From the NCBI RefSeq assembly GCF_040008265.1, contig NZ_CP155620.1, forward strand, positions 496,001 through 560,000: 64,000 nt of DNA. Reading direction: 5' to 3'. This DNA is from Campylobacter sp. CCS1377 (GTDB lineage Bacteria > Campylobacterota > Campylobacteria > Campylobacterales > Campylobacteraceae). The first letter of the stretch is position 1; every line of letters starts with the position of its first letter. Positions 48,893 to 57,299 of the stretch are shown here, piece by piece. The position numbers were made by a program, and so were the translations under genes. The notes below the pieces were generated by a model. It did not search any database. It was not told the origin of the DNA and saw only the letters and a list, made by a program, of their open reading frames with translations.

Positions 48893-51088
48893 ATGTTAAA
48901 ACTTCTACAAGAATTATGGCAAGAGAATCTGGTTTTTTTAGATTTAAGTGCTGAGTTTGATGATAAAAATACTTTAGATTTGGCTGAAATTGCTATCATT
49001 TTAAGTGTGAATTCTGAAAATTATGAAAAATATATAGCCTTAAAAGAATTTCAAAATATATTTAAAAAAATTCATTTAAGAGTAGATATTTATGGTATAG
49101 AATTAGCCCAAGTGTGTTCTTTAAATTTGTTAATGAAATCTTATATTTCAAAATCTGATTTAATAAAAGCTTTAAGTATTTTAAACGCTATTAATGATAA
49201 TTCCATTTTATTGACTTTTTTGGAGAATTTAGAGCTTGGGCAAATTGATAGAAAAGAACAAGTTTTAAATAGTTTTAGCGGTTTAAATCATATTAATGCA
49301 GAGCTTTGCGCTTTGTGCGATGATGAAGGCACTCAAGATAAATTGCGTTTAATGGCAGATAAATTTTCTAAGCTTGATTTTATTATCGCAGTAACTGGAG
49401 TGATGAATTCGGGAAAATCTAGTATGCTAAATGCTTTGCTTAAAAAAGATTTTTTGGGTGTTTCAAATATCCCAGAAACTGCAAATTTAACCCTATTAAA
49501 ATATGGGGAGAATAATAAGGCGAAAATTTATTTTTGGAGCATTAAAGAGTGGGAAAATATTTTAGCGAGTTCTAAATTTAGCGCTGAAATGAAGCAGTTT
49601 GTAACTGAGCTTTCTTCTAAGCTTGATATTCAAAGTTATATCAAGGAGGATTCTTTAAGTGAGGAAATTGATCTTTTAGAGCTTAAAAATTTTACTAGTG
49701 CGAAAAATCAAATTTCAGCTTTAATTAAAAAAATAGAAATCAACGCATCTTTGGAATTTTTAAAAAATAATATTTGCATTGTTGATACTCCAGGTCTTGA
49801 TGATGTGATGGTGCAACGAGAGATAGTGACTAATGAGTATATTAAAGAGAGTGATTTTTTGATCCACTTAATGAATGTATCTCAAAGTTTAACGCAAAAG
49901 GATACTGAGTTTTTGCTTGATTGTTTGCTAAATTCAAGAGTTTCTAAACTTTTAGTGGTTTTGACAAAGGCCGATTTGCTTAATTCTAAGGATTTAGATG
50001 AGGTTATAGACTACACTAAACAAACTTTAAAATCAAGACTTAAGGCTTTGGAATTTGATGAGAATTTTATTCAAAAAATAGATTTTTTAAGCATTAGTGC
50101 AAAAAAAGCAAGTGATTTTTACCAAGGCGTGGCAGATGAAAGCTCTTTAAAAGAGAGTGGTGTTTTAGAGCTTGAAAATTATCTTTTTAATGAGTTGTAT
50201 TCAGGCGCCAAGGTTGCTTTAGCTTTAGAAGCTTATAAAAAAGAACTGAATTTAGAAATCACTCATTTAATCACCAAATATCACTTGCAAAACCAAGCAT
50301 TTAATACCTTAAAGCACCAGTTAAATGCCCAAAATCAAGAATTATTTTTAAATTATGAAAAAGAAAAGAAAAATTTAGAAGAAGCAAAAAAAGATACCGC
50401 GCAACTTGTTGCTAAATTAAGCACAAATGGCGCAAATGATGTAAAAGTACTTATGATTTTACTAGCAAAAAAACTTAAAGAAAGATTGATCGATGAGTTA
50501 AAATATACAAATTCTAAAAAGCAAAAAATGAATCTTTCAAGACTTATGAGTATCGTTGATATTACAGTTAAAGATGGGATTAATGATGTATTAAGAGAGA
50601 TAAAATTTGAGAATTTTAAAAATATCGAAAGCACAAAAGAAGCCTTGAGCGCAAAATATGCTTTTTTAAAAGATGATTTTGATAATGGTTTTGAAGAGTT
50701 TAAAACTAAGCTTTCTAAGAGCATTGAAAATATTTTTGCAGATGATAAATACGCCTTATTTAAGTTAGAAATTCAAAAAATTCTAGAAGATGATAAAGAT
50801 ATTTTCACTCTTGAGCCAAAACTTGAAAAATTTATCAATCTTTCTTTTGAAAATTTTAAAATTGATGAGATTTTAAAAGAGTTAAATATCAACTCACAGT
50901 TTTTGGAATTTTTAAATTCAAAAATGTCTTTCTATGAGCAAGAGCAAGAGCAAAAAATGGCTTATTTTAATGAGCTTTTAAACAATACGCAAGCAAAAGA
51001 TGCAAATACCTTTGAAAAATATGAAAAAAATTTAGAAAAGATTAAGTGTTTAGAAGCTTTAAGAATGGATTTGATTAATGCAAATTAG
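48893..51088 (+). CDS. Dynamin-like GTPase, first of a pair
   Basis: 731 residues from ATG 48893; an earlier in-frame start would lie in the frd terminator and is rejected. GTPase domain about 160-440: P-loop GVMNSGKSSMLNALL, switch threonine in IPETANLTLL, DTPG in IVDTPGLDD and the base motif TKAD. Long helical stalk follows with charged coiled coils. In C. jejuni the neighbouring proteins behind frdB form a heterotypic bacterial dynamin pair that tethers membranes. Overlaps the second dynamin gene. Confidence 0.88.
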   Translation: MLKLLQELWQENLVFLDLSAEFDDKNTLDLAEIAIILSVNSENYEKYIALKEFQNIFKKIHLRVDIYGIELAQVCSLNLLMKSYISKSDLIKALSILNAINDNSILLTFLENLELGQIDRKEQVLNSFSGLNHINAELCALCDDEGTQDKLRLMADKFSKLDFIIAVTGVMNSGKSSMLNALLKKDFLGVSNIPETANLTLLKYGENNKAKIYFWSIKEWENILASSKFSAEMKQFVTELSSKLDIQSYIKEDSLSEEIDLLELKNFTSAKNQISALIKKIEINASLEFLKNNICIVDTPGLDDVMVQREIVTNEYIKESDFLIHLMNVSQSLTQKDTEFLLDCLLNSRVSKLLVVLTKADLLNSKDLDEVIDYTKQTLKSRLKALEFDENFIQKIDFLSISAKKASDFYQGVADESSLKESGVLELENYLFNELYSGAKVALALEAYKKELNLEITHLITKYHLQNQAFNTLKHQLNAQNQELFLNYEKEKKNLEEAKKDTAQLVAKLSTNGANDVKVLMILLAKKLKERLIDELKYTNSKKQKMNLSRLMSIVDITVKDGINDVLREIKFENFKNIESTKEALSAKYAFLKDDFDNGFEEFKTKLSKSIENIFADDKYALFKLEIQKILEDDKDIFTLEPKLEKFINLSFENFKIDEILKELNINSQFLEFLNSKMSFYEQEQEQKMAYFNELLNNTQAKDANTFEKYEKNLEKIKCLEALRMDLINAN

Positions 51089-52907
51089 TATTTTACAAGA
51101 TTTTATTAAAAGTTATAAAGAAGCGTATTGCAAAGAATATGATGACAGTTTTAAAGGGCAAATTCAAAAAATCATTTCACAGTTAAACGATCCTAGTATG
51201 CATCCTAGCTCTTATTTTATAAAAGAATCGCAAAATATCATTTCTAGTCTTGATAGAGCTATTAATATAGGAATAGTCGGGCAGTTTTCAAGTGGAAAAT
51301 CTAGTCTTTTAAATCTTATTTTGCAAAAAGATTGTTTGCCAACAGGTGTTGTCCCTGTAACTTTTAAACCCACCTTTTTGCGTTATGCTAAAGAGTATTG
51401 TTTGAGGGTTGAATTTGAAGATGGCAGCGATGTGATTGCAGATATAGAAGAACTTGCAAAATACACCGATCAAAGGCAAGATATCAAACAAACCAAAAGC
51501 TTGCATATCTTTGCTCCTATTGAGCTTTTAAAGGATATAACTTTAATCGACACTCCAGGTCTTAATGCCAATGAAATGGATAGCAATACAACGCTTAGCG
51601 AGCTTTATAACACTCATTCTTTGATTTGGCTTAGCTTGATTGATAATGCAGGTAAAAAAAGCGAAGAAGATGCGATTAAGGCGCATTTGCCTATTTTAAA
51701 GCATCATTCAATTTGCGTGTTAAATCAAAAAGATAAACTCACTCAAGACGAGCTTGATAATGTTTTAAATTATGTAAATTCTGTGTTTGGAAAGTATTTT
51801 GAAAAAATCATTGCCATTTCTTGCAAACAAGCCAAGGAAAAAGAAACTTATGAGCTTTCAAATTTTGCACTTTTATTAGAATATTTAGAAAAAATGGATA
51901 AAAAAATTCTAAAGCAAGAGTTTGCAAAAAGAAAACTTTTAGAGCTTTGTGAAATTTTAAGGGTTCAGTATGAATTGTTTGGAAAAATTTTTGAAAAACT
52001 TGAATTTTGTTTTTCGCGGTTTAAGAATTTGCTTGAAGAAAATAACGAAAATTTAGTGCAAAAAATCAATATTTTAAATCATCAAATTTTAGAGAATTTA
52101 AAATCTTTAAGCAACAGAATTTCAAAAGAAATTTTATCTTCTGTGAAAGAAAAAAAGGCGCATTATTATAAAGAATCACAAAAAATATTTTCTAAAAATT
52201 TATATGTAAAATACGACTATCAAACCCCGTTTATAGCAAGCGATGATGCTTTTTTGGCTATGTTTTATAATTCAGATTCTATGAGTAAAGAAATTAAAAA
52301 AATGAAAAATGAAATTTCTAAAAATTTTGAGATTTTAAAGCAGGATTTAAATCTTGCTTATGAAAAAATTCAAAAAGATATTATGCTTTTTAGATCTGAA
52401 TTTGCCAATATTCAAAAAGATAATGACTTGCAAAGCGATATAGAATTTTCAGAGCTTAGAACCTTTTGTAATGCAAGCGATGAGTTGTTTTTGAAAGATT
52501 TTAAAGAGTGTTTGTTTAAGAAATGTTTGGAGCTTGATTTGTTTTTTGAAAAATTAAATTTGAAAGCTTTGGCAAATTATGAAAATGCCACTAAAATTAG
52601 TTTAAGTTTTTTCAGCCGCAAAATCAATGAAAGTAAGGAGTTATATGAGCTTGATAGTTCTGAATTTTCTCTTTTTTATCCTAAGATGAGTGAAATTTAT
52701 GAAAGAGTTTTAACCGAGCTTAATGTCCATGAGTTTGAAGTTTTACTCATCAATAAACCTATAATGTTGAAAATTTATAAACAAATGTTTGAAGAATTTC
52801 AAGAAATTATCTCTAAAAAATATGAGTTAATAAAAACACGCAAAAATGCTTTTGAAAAGCATTTAAATTTAGTTTCGAAATTAGAAGAGGAAATTAAAAA
52901 TTTATGA
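51078..52907 (+). CDS. Dynamin-like GTPase, second of a pair
   Basis: 609 residues with GTPase domain about 60-270: P-loop GQFSSGKSSLLNLIL, switch threonine in VPVTFKPTFL, DTPG in LIDTPGLNANE and NQKD as the guanine motif. A helical stalk makes up the remainder. It starts inside the preceding gene and its stop overlaps the next ATG, so all three are co-translated. Membrane remodelling as a hetero-oligomer with its neighbour is the known role of this pair. Confidence 0.88.
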   Translation: MQISILQDFIKSYKEAYCKEYDDSFKGQIQKIISQLNDPSMHPSSYFIKESQNIISSLDRAINIGIVGQFSSGKSSLLNLILQKDCLPTGVVPVTFKPTFLRYAKEYCLRVEFEDGSDVIADIEELAKYTDQRQDIKQTKSLHIFAPIELLKDITLIDTPGLNANEMDSNTTLSELYNTHSLIWLSLIDNAGKKSEEDAIKAHLPILKHHSICVLNQKDKLTQDELDNVLNYVNSVFGKYFEKIIAISCKQAKEKETYELSNFALLLEYLEKMDKKILKQEFAKRKLLELCEILRVQYELFGKIFEKLEFCFSRFKNLLEENNENLVQKINILNHQILENLKSLSNRISKEILSSVKEKKAHYYKESQKIFSKNLYVKYDYQTPFIASDDAFLAMFYNSDSMSKEIKKMKNEISKNFEILKQDLNLAYEKIQKDIMLFRSEFANIQKDNDLQSDIEFSELRTFCNASDELFLKDFKECLFKKCLELDLFFEKLNLKALANYENATKISLSFFSRKINESKELYELDSSEFSLFYPKMSEIYERVLTELNVHEFEVLLINKPIMLKIYKQMFEEFQEIISKKYELIKTRKNAFEKHLNLVSKLEEEIKNL

Positions 52908-53578
52908 TAAAGAAGATATTGTTATTTTGCTGCGTAGGTGTTTTTGGTTTAGCTAATGATTTTTCCACTGCTTTTAAAAAATACGAAGAAAAAAACTATC
53001 AAGAAGCCTTTGAAATTTTTTCTGCTTTATGTGAAAAAAATAATGCAAAAGCCTGTTTTTCTTTAGCTTTGATGTATGAAAATGCTTATGGGGTTAAACA
53101 AGATATGCAAAAGGCAAAGGCGCACTATAATTTTGCTTGCAATAAAGGAATTTCAAGTGCTTGTTTTAATTTGGCACTTTTGCAAGATGGGAAACGAGAA
53201 ATTAAACTTTTTCATAAAAAAGCCTGTGATTTAGCTCACACACAAGCTTGCAATGCTTTAGCCTCTTTATATGAAGAGGAAAAAGATGGAGAAATGGCTT
53301 TGTATTTTTATGAAAAGTCATGCAAATTGAAAGATTCTTTTGCTTGTTACAAACTTGCAAATTTAAATGAGCAAGGTTTGATTGTAAGACAAAATTTAAA
53401 ATTGGCTTTAAGTTATTATAAAAAATCTTGCCAATTTGATTTTTTGGAATCTTGTTACATTTTAGGGCGTTATTATCAAATCAAAGAAAAAGATGATAAA
53501 CTAGCCAAGAGATATTTAGGAAAAGCTTGTGATGGCTCACATACACAAGCTTGTGCGGCGTATAGGTTGCTAAATTAA
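52904..53578 (+). CDS. Secreted cysteine-rich Sel1-like repeat protein
   Basis: 224 residues with a signal peptide (LLFCCVGVFGLAND) and five to six Sel1/TPR repeats of about 36 residues, each carrying a Cys pair spaced by seven or eight residues (for example CEKNNAKAC, CNKGISSAC, CDLAHTQAC), as in Helicobacter Hcp proteins with disulphide-locked repeats. It shares the transcript of the dynamin pair, so a periplasmic partner is conceivable. Confidence 0.85.
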   Translation: MIKKILLFCCVGVFGLANDFSTAFKKYEEKNYQEAFEIFSALCEKNNAKACFSLALMYENAYGVKQDMQKAKAHYNFACNKGISSACFNLALLQDGKREIKLFHKKACDLAHTQACNALASLYEEEKDGEMALYFYEKSCKLKDSFACYKLANLNEQGLIVRQNLKLALSYYKKSCQFDFLESCYILGRYYQIKEKDDKLAKRYLGKACDGSHTQACAAYRLLN

Positions 53579-54613
53579 ATTTTTTTGTTTGAGTATTACA
53601 TAAAGACGGATTGTAGAAATAAAAAAAGTTAAAATTGCAGGACCTAAAATGATTCCCCAAAATCCAAAGCTTGAAATACCTGCTATCATTGATAGAAAGA
53701 TTAAAAGTTCATTGATATTTGTTGGAGTTTTGACAAGTTTTTCGTTGATCCATTTGATAATTAATGGTTTGACTAAGGTATCTGCAATAAATGAAATGAC
53801 AATGATGGAGTAAATTAAAATTACTAAGGCAGAATTTAGACCATTTGAGGCAAATTCGTAAATACTCACAGGTATATAAACCAAACCTCCTCCAACAGCC
53901 GGTATAAGCGAACTTACCGCAAATATAACGCCCATAAGTAGGGCATCATAGCCATAAAATGCTGCGATAATGCTAAAAAGTGCACCTTGTAAGATGGCTA
54001 CGATTACCATAGAATAAAGCACTACAGCCATTACATTGCCCACTTCGCTTAAAACTTCATCAAGTTCTTGTTTTTCTATAGGTATGATACTTTTTAGATA
54101 GATGATAAGTTCGGTTCCGTAAAGATTTGCAAAGAAATAGAAAATACAAATTAATGCCATATCTACTAAAAATTTTGCACTTGATTTTGTAAAAGTTGAA
54201 ACATAAGTTAAGGCTTGTTTGGAGAGTTGATTTAAATCAATATTGGCTAAAAATTCTTTAATTTTTGGTTCTAAGAAATTTAAAGACTCTGGTAGGGTAA
54301 ATTGATAATTTTTTATATAATCAAGCGTTGAGGTAACGATATTGATATCAAAATTTTTTAAAGCCCTAACCACTTCTATCATAGCATAAACAAAAGGGGC
54401 AAAGAAAAGCAAAACCATACAAGCTGTCGTAAGTCCTGCAGCTAAAAATTTCCGTCCTTTAACAAGGCTTAAAAATTTAGCATTAATGTTTGCAGTAGCC
54501 ACAGCCATTAAGCTCGCAATGGCAATAACCATCAAAAAGCTTTTAAACAAATACAGCAATAAACAAAGCACGATTAAAACAAAAACAATAAAAAATATTT
54601 TTCCATTTTTCAA
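53570..54613 (-). CDS. AI-2E family transporter (PerM-like permease)
   Basis: 347 residues with about seven membrane helices in the typical AI-2E order: two N-terminal helices, a soluble segment (residues 85-140), then helices with the family block AVSSLIPAVGGGLVYIPVSIYEF and GFWGIILGPAIL. Homologues export small molecules or drive sodium/proton exchange; the substrate is unclear. Converges on the Sel1 gene with nine bases overlap. Confidence 0.88.
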   Translation of the reverse strand: MKNGKIFFIVFVLIVLCLLLYLFKSFLMVIAIASLMAVATANINAKFLSLVKGRKFLAAGLTTACMVLLFFAPFVYAMIEVVRALKNFDINIVTSTLDYIKNYQFTLPESLNFLEPKIKEFLANIDLNQLSKQALTYVSTFTKSSAKFLVDMALICIFYFFANLYGTELIIYLKSIIPIEKQELDEVLSEVGNVMAVVLYSMVIVAILQGALFSIIAAFYGYDALLMGVIFAVSSLIPAVGGGLVYIPVSIYEFASNGLNSALVILIYSIIVISFIADTLVKPLIIKWINEKLVKTPTNINELLIFLSMIAGISSFGFWGIILGPAILTFFISTIRLYVILKQKNLI

Positions 54614-54622
54614 AATTTTCTC

Positions 54623-55633
54623 CTAGTCGTCATTAAATAAAGTTTTTTCATAATTGAGTTTAAGTACATTGTAACTTTTATTACTCGCAATGCGTCCTTT
54701 AGCAGTGCGTTCTATGTAGCCATTAGCAAGCAGGTAAGGTTCTATTACATCTTCGATAGTATTTTCATCTTCACTTAGCGCTGCTGCTATGCTTGAAAGT
54801 CCTATTGGTCTTCTTTTTGCATCCGTTAAAAGCTCTAAATATCTTAAGTCCATCGCATCAAAACCAAGCTCATTTACTCCTAATGAATCTAATGCTTCTT
54901 TGGCTCTTTTCTCACTAATTATATCTTCATCATTAACATCGGCAAAATCTCTAACTCTTTTTAAAAGTCTAAGGGCGATTCTAGGTGTAGAGCGACTCCT
55001 TTTAGCGATTTCTAAAGAAGCCTTTTTGTCACAAGTTTTACCTAGTTTTATCGCGGCTTTTTCTAAGATGATGGCCAATTCTTCATTTTTATAAAATTCA
55101 AGTCTAAATTGCATGCCAAAGCGATCGCGTAAAGGGTTGCTAAGCATTCCAGCACGAGTTGTAGCGCCTATGAGTGTGAATTTTGGTAAATCAATTTTTA
55201 TTGTTTGTGCTGCAGGACCGCTACCAATGATAATATCAAGGCGAAAATCTTCCATAGCAGGATAAAGCACTTCTTCGATTGCAGGAGAAAGTCTATGAAT
55301 TTCATCAATAAATAAAATATCTCCTTCTTGTAAATTGGTTAAAATTGCAGCTAAATCTCCGCTTTTTTCTATCATAGGTGCGGCTGTTGTTTTGATGTTT
55401 GAATTCATTTCGTAAGAAATGATATTTGCTAGAGTTGTCTTTCCAAGTCCTGCAGGACCGCTAAATAATATATGATCTAAGCATTCATTTCTTTTTTTTG
55501 CGGCTTTTATGAAAATATTTAGATTTTTTTTGATATTTTCTTGACCTATATAACCATCAAAACTAGATGGTCTTAGACTTGTTTCATAAGTTTCATCAAA
55601 AGAATATTTTTCAATTTCTACAATTCTATCCAT
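54623..55633 (-). CDS. ruvB: Holliday junction branch-migration helicase RuvB
   Basis: 336 residues. AAA+ motor with Walker [15 protein letters not shown], Walker [11 protein letters not shown], sensor 1 [18 protein letters not shown] and a C-terminal winged helix ([13 protein letters not shown]). Drives Holliday junction movement with RuvA. Separated by nine bases from the downstream permease gene. Confidence 0.97.
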   Translation of the reverse strand: MDRIVEIEKYSFDETYETSLRPSSFDGYIGQENIKKNLNIFIKAAKKRNECLDHILFSGPAGLGKTTLANIISYEMNSNIKTTAAPMIEKSGDLAAILTNLQEGDILFIDEIHRLSPAIEEVLYPAMEDFRLDIIIGSGPAAQTIKIDLPKFTLIGATTRAGMLSNPLRDRFGMQFRLEFYKNEELAIILEKAAIKLGKTCDKKASLEIAKRSRSTPRIALRLLKRVRDFADVNDEDIISEKRAKEALDSLGVNELGFDAMDLRYLELLTDAKRRPIGLSSIAAALSEDENTIEDVIEPYLLANGYIERTAKGRIASNKSYNVLKLNYEKTLFNDD

Positions 55634-55722
55634 TTTTTTCCATCAATTTTTGTTTTAAAAAATTTTAATTTTATCCAAAATTTGCTAGAATTTGCATTAA
55701 ACTTTAACAACATGGTTTAAAA

Positions 55723-56133
55723 ATGGGAATTTTAACAAAACTAGAATTAGACTATGAGATTGATGATATAGAAAAATTTTTGCAATTTTTTAGGACGATG
55801 TGCGATAGATTTGAACCTTTAATCATCAAGCTTGGAAGTGATAGTGTGCGTTATAAAGAGGCCATAAAAGAGCTTGAAACTTTAGCACATAATACTGCTT
55901 GGGCTGCAAGAAGGCTTAATCTTGAAGAAGTGACTGATTTTTGTGTATTTTGTGAAGAAATGATGGCACAAGCAAATCGTTTTGAAGGTCCTGCGAGCGA
56001 TGAATTTACAGATTGGATGCTTTTGATGAGCGATCAGTTTGAAAAGTATTGCCAATCTTACGAAAATGATGACTTTGTTTTAGCTGTTTTTAATCCTTTA
56101 ATTGTTAATGTTCCAAGTATTATTTCCAAATAA
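55723..56133 (+). CDS. Conserved hypothetical protein upstream of ssrA
   Basis: 136 residues, acidic and helical, without signal peptide. Contains AHNTAWAARRLNLEEVTDFCVFCEEMM, a four-helix-bundle-like pattern with one His (in LETLAHNTAWAARRL) that recalls histidine phosphotransfer domains, though the motif is not convincing. Same place as Cj1361c beside ruvB from memory. Divergent from ruvB. Confidence 0.75.
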   Translation: MGILTKLELDYEIDDIEKFLQFFRTMCDRFEPLIIKLGSDSVRYKEAIKELETLAHNTAWAARRLNLEEVTDFCVFCEEMMAQANRFEGPASDEFTDWMLLMSDQFEKYCQSYENDDFVLAVFNPLIVNVPSIISK

Positions 56134-56134
56134 T

Positions 56135-56492
56135 GGGAGCGACTTGGCTTCGACAGGAGTAAGTCTGCTTAGATGGCATGTCGCTTTGGGCAAAGCGTAA
56201 AAAGCCCACATAAAATTAAACGCAAACAACGTTAAATTCGCTCCTGCTTACGCTAAAGCTGCGTAAGTTCAGTTGAGCCCGAAATTTAAGTGATACTATC
56301 TAGCTTAATTTTTGGTCATTTTTGATAGTGTAGATTAAAAATTGACAACTTTTAGTTGAAATTAAAGTCTTAGTCTAGCTTAAAATTTTGGAAGGTGAGT
56401 TTGGCTAGATGAAATTTTCACCTTTGCTAAGCATGTAGAAGTCTTTGTGGGGTTATTTTTGGACAGGGGTTCAATTCCCCTCGCTTCCACCA
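56135..56492 (+). ncRNA. ssrA: Transfer-messenger RNA (tmRNA)
   Basis: 358 bases starting GGGAGCG and ending CGCTTCCACCA, which pair as acceptor stem (one G-U). The tRNA-like T arm GGTTCAATTCC is at 56468-56478. The tag frame at 56222-56266 encodes ANNVKFAPAYAKAA then TAA. It rescues stalled ribosomes together with SmpB. Confidence 0.97.
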
Positions 56493-56571
56493 TATTTTTT
56501 AAAATACAATTTAGAAATCTTCAATTCTTGTTACTTTTAGAAAATAACACTTTTTAAAGAAAAAACTTATA

Positions 56572-56598
56572 TCAAAAAAATAATCAAATAACCGATAT
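56572..56598 (+). promoter_or_regulatory. Sigma-28 (FliA) promoter
   Basis: TCAAA (56572-56576), 15-base spacer, CCGATAT (56592-56598), matching the Campylobacter flagellar sigma-28 consensus, 30 bases before the next ATG. Confidence 0.7.
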
Positions 56599-56628
56599 GA
56601 ATTTTACCTCACAATAAAAGGAGCAGCG

Positions 56629-57258
56629 ATGCAAATAAATACTTATGCAAATAGTGCAACGCAGACACAGGTTAGCAATAAAGATCTAAATTCCAAAAAG
56701 GAGAGTACAAGTAGTATTAATACTCAAAGTGCAAAATATAGCTCTAATATTGATAAAAAGACTTTAGAAGAGTTAAATTCTTTAGGCGGTAAGGGTATTA
56801 GTACGCTTTATTTGATGGAATTTAATCAACAAGTGCTTAATGCAAGTTTTGGTAATTTAAAAGCGCAGAGCGGAAGTTCTGGAATTTTTGATGCAAACTT
56901 AATGCAAAAAGCAAGTACGATATTGCAAGGAATTGATTTTTCATCTATTGGCTATAACGGCAAGGATATACTCACTATGAATCCTGATGAATTAAACGCT
57001 TTAGTAAGCGAAGAGGGGTTTTTTGGAGTTGAAAACACTGCAAATAGGATAGCTGATTTTGTTATTCAAGGTGCAGGAGATAATCTTGAAAAATTACAAA
57101 AAGGTTTTGAAGGTATGAAAATGGGGTTTGAGCAAGCCGAAAAATTGTGGGGTGGCGAGCTTCCAAAAATCAGCCAAGATACCATCACTAAAGCTATAGA
57201 AAAAGTTAGTGCTAGAATCGATGAGCTTGGTGGAAAAACTCTTGATGTAAAAGTTTGA
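56629..57258 (+). CDS. Flagella-coexpressed protein of unknown function
   Basis: 209 residues, Ser/Asn/Gln-rich N-terminus (residues 1-50) like substrates of flagellar export, then a helical C-terminal domain (LEKLQKGFEGMKMGFEQAEKLWGGELPKISQDT). RBS AAAGGAGCAGCG and a sigma-28 promoter. Resembles C. jejuni Cj0391c in position before the TPR protein. Secretion or a flagellar effector role is inferred, not shown. Confidence 0.78.
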   Translation: MQINTYANSATQTQVSNKDLNSKKESTSSINTQSAKYSSNIDKKTLEELNSLGGKGISTLYLMEFNQQVLNASFGNLKAQSGSSGIFDANLMQKASTILQGIDFSSIGYNGKDILTMNPDELNALVSEEGFFGVENTANRIADFVIQGAGDNLEKLQKGFEGMKMGFEQAEKLWGGELPKISQDTITKAIEKVSARIDELGGKTLDVKV

Positions 57259-57272
57259 TCCTTGTAATGCTT

Positions 57273-57298
57273 TTCAAACCTAGTTTTCTAGGTTTGAA
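57273..57298. terminator. Bidirectional terminator
   Basis: TTCAAACCTAG (57273-57283), TTTT, CTAGGTTTGAA (57288-57298), between two convergent genes. Confidence 0.8.
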
Positions 57299-57299
57299 T

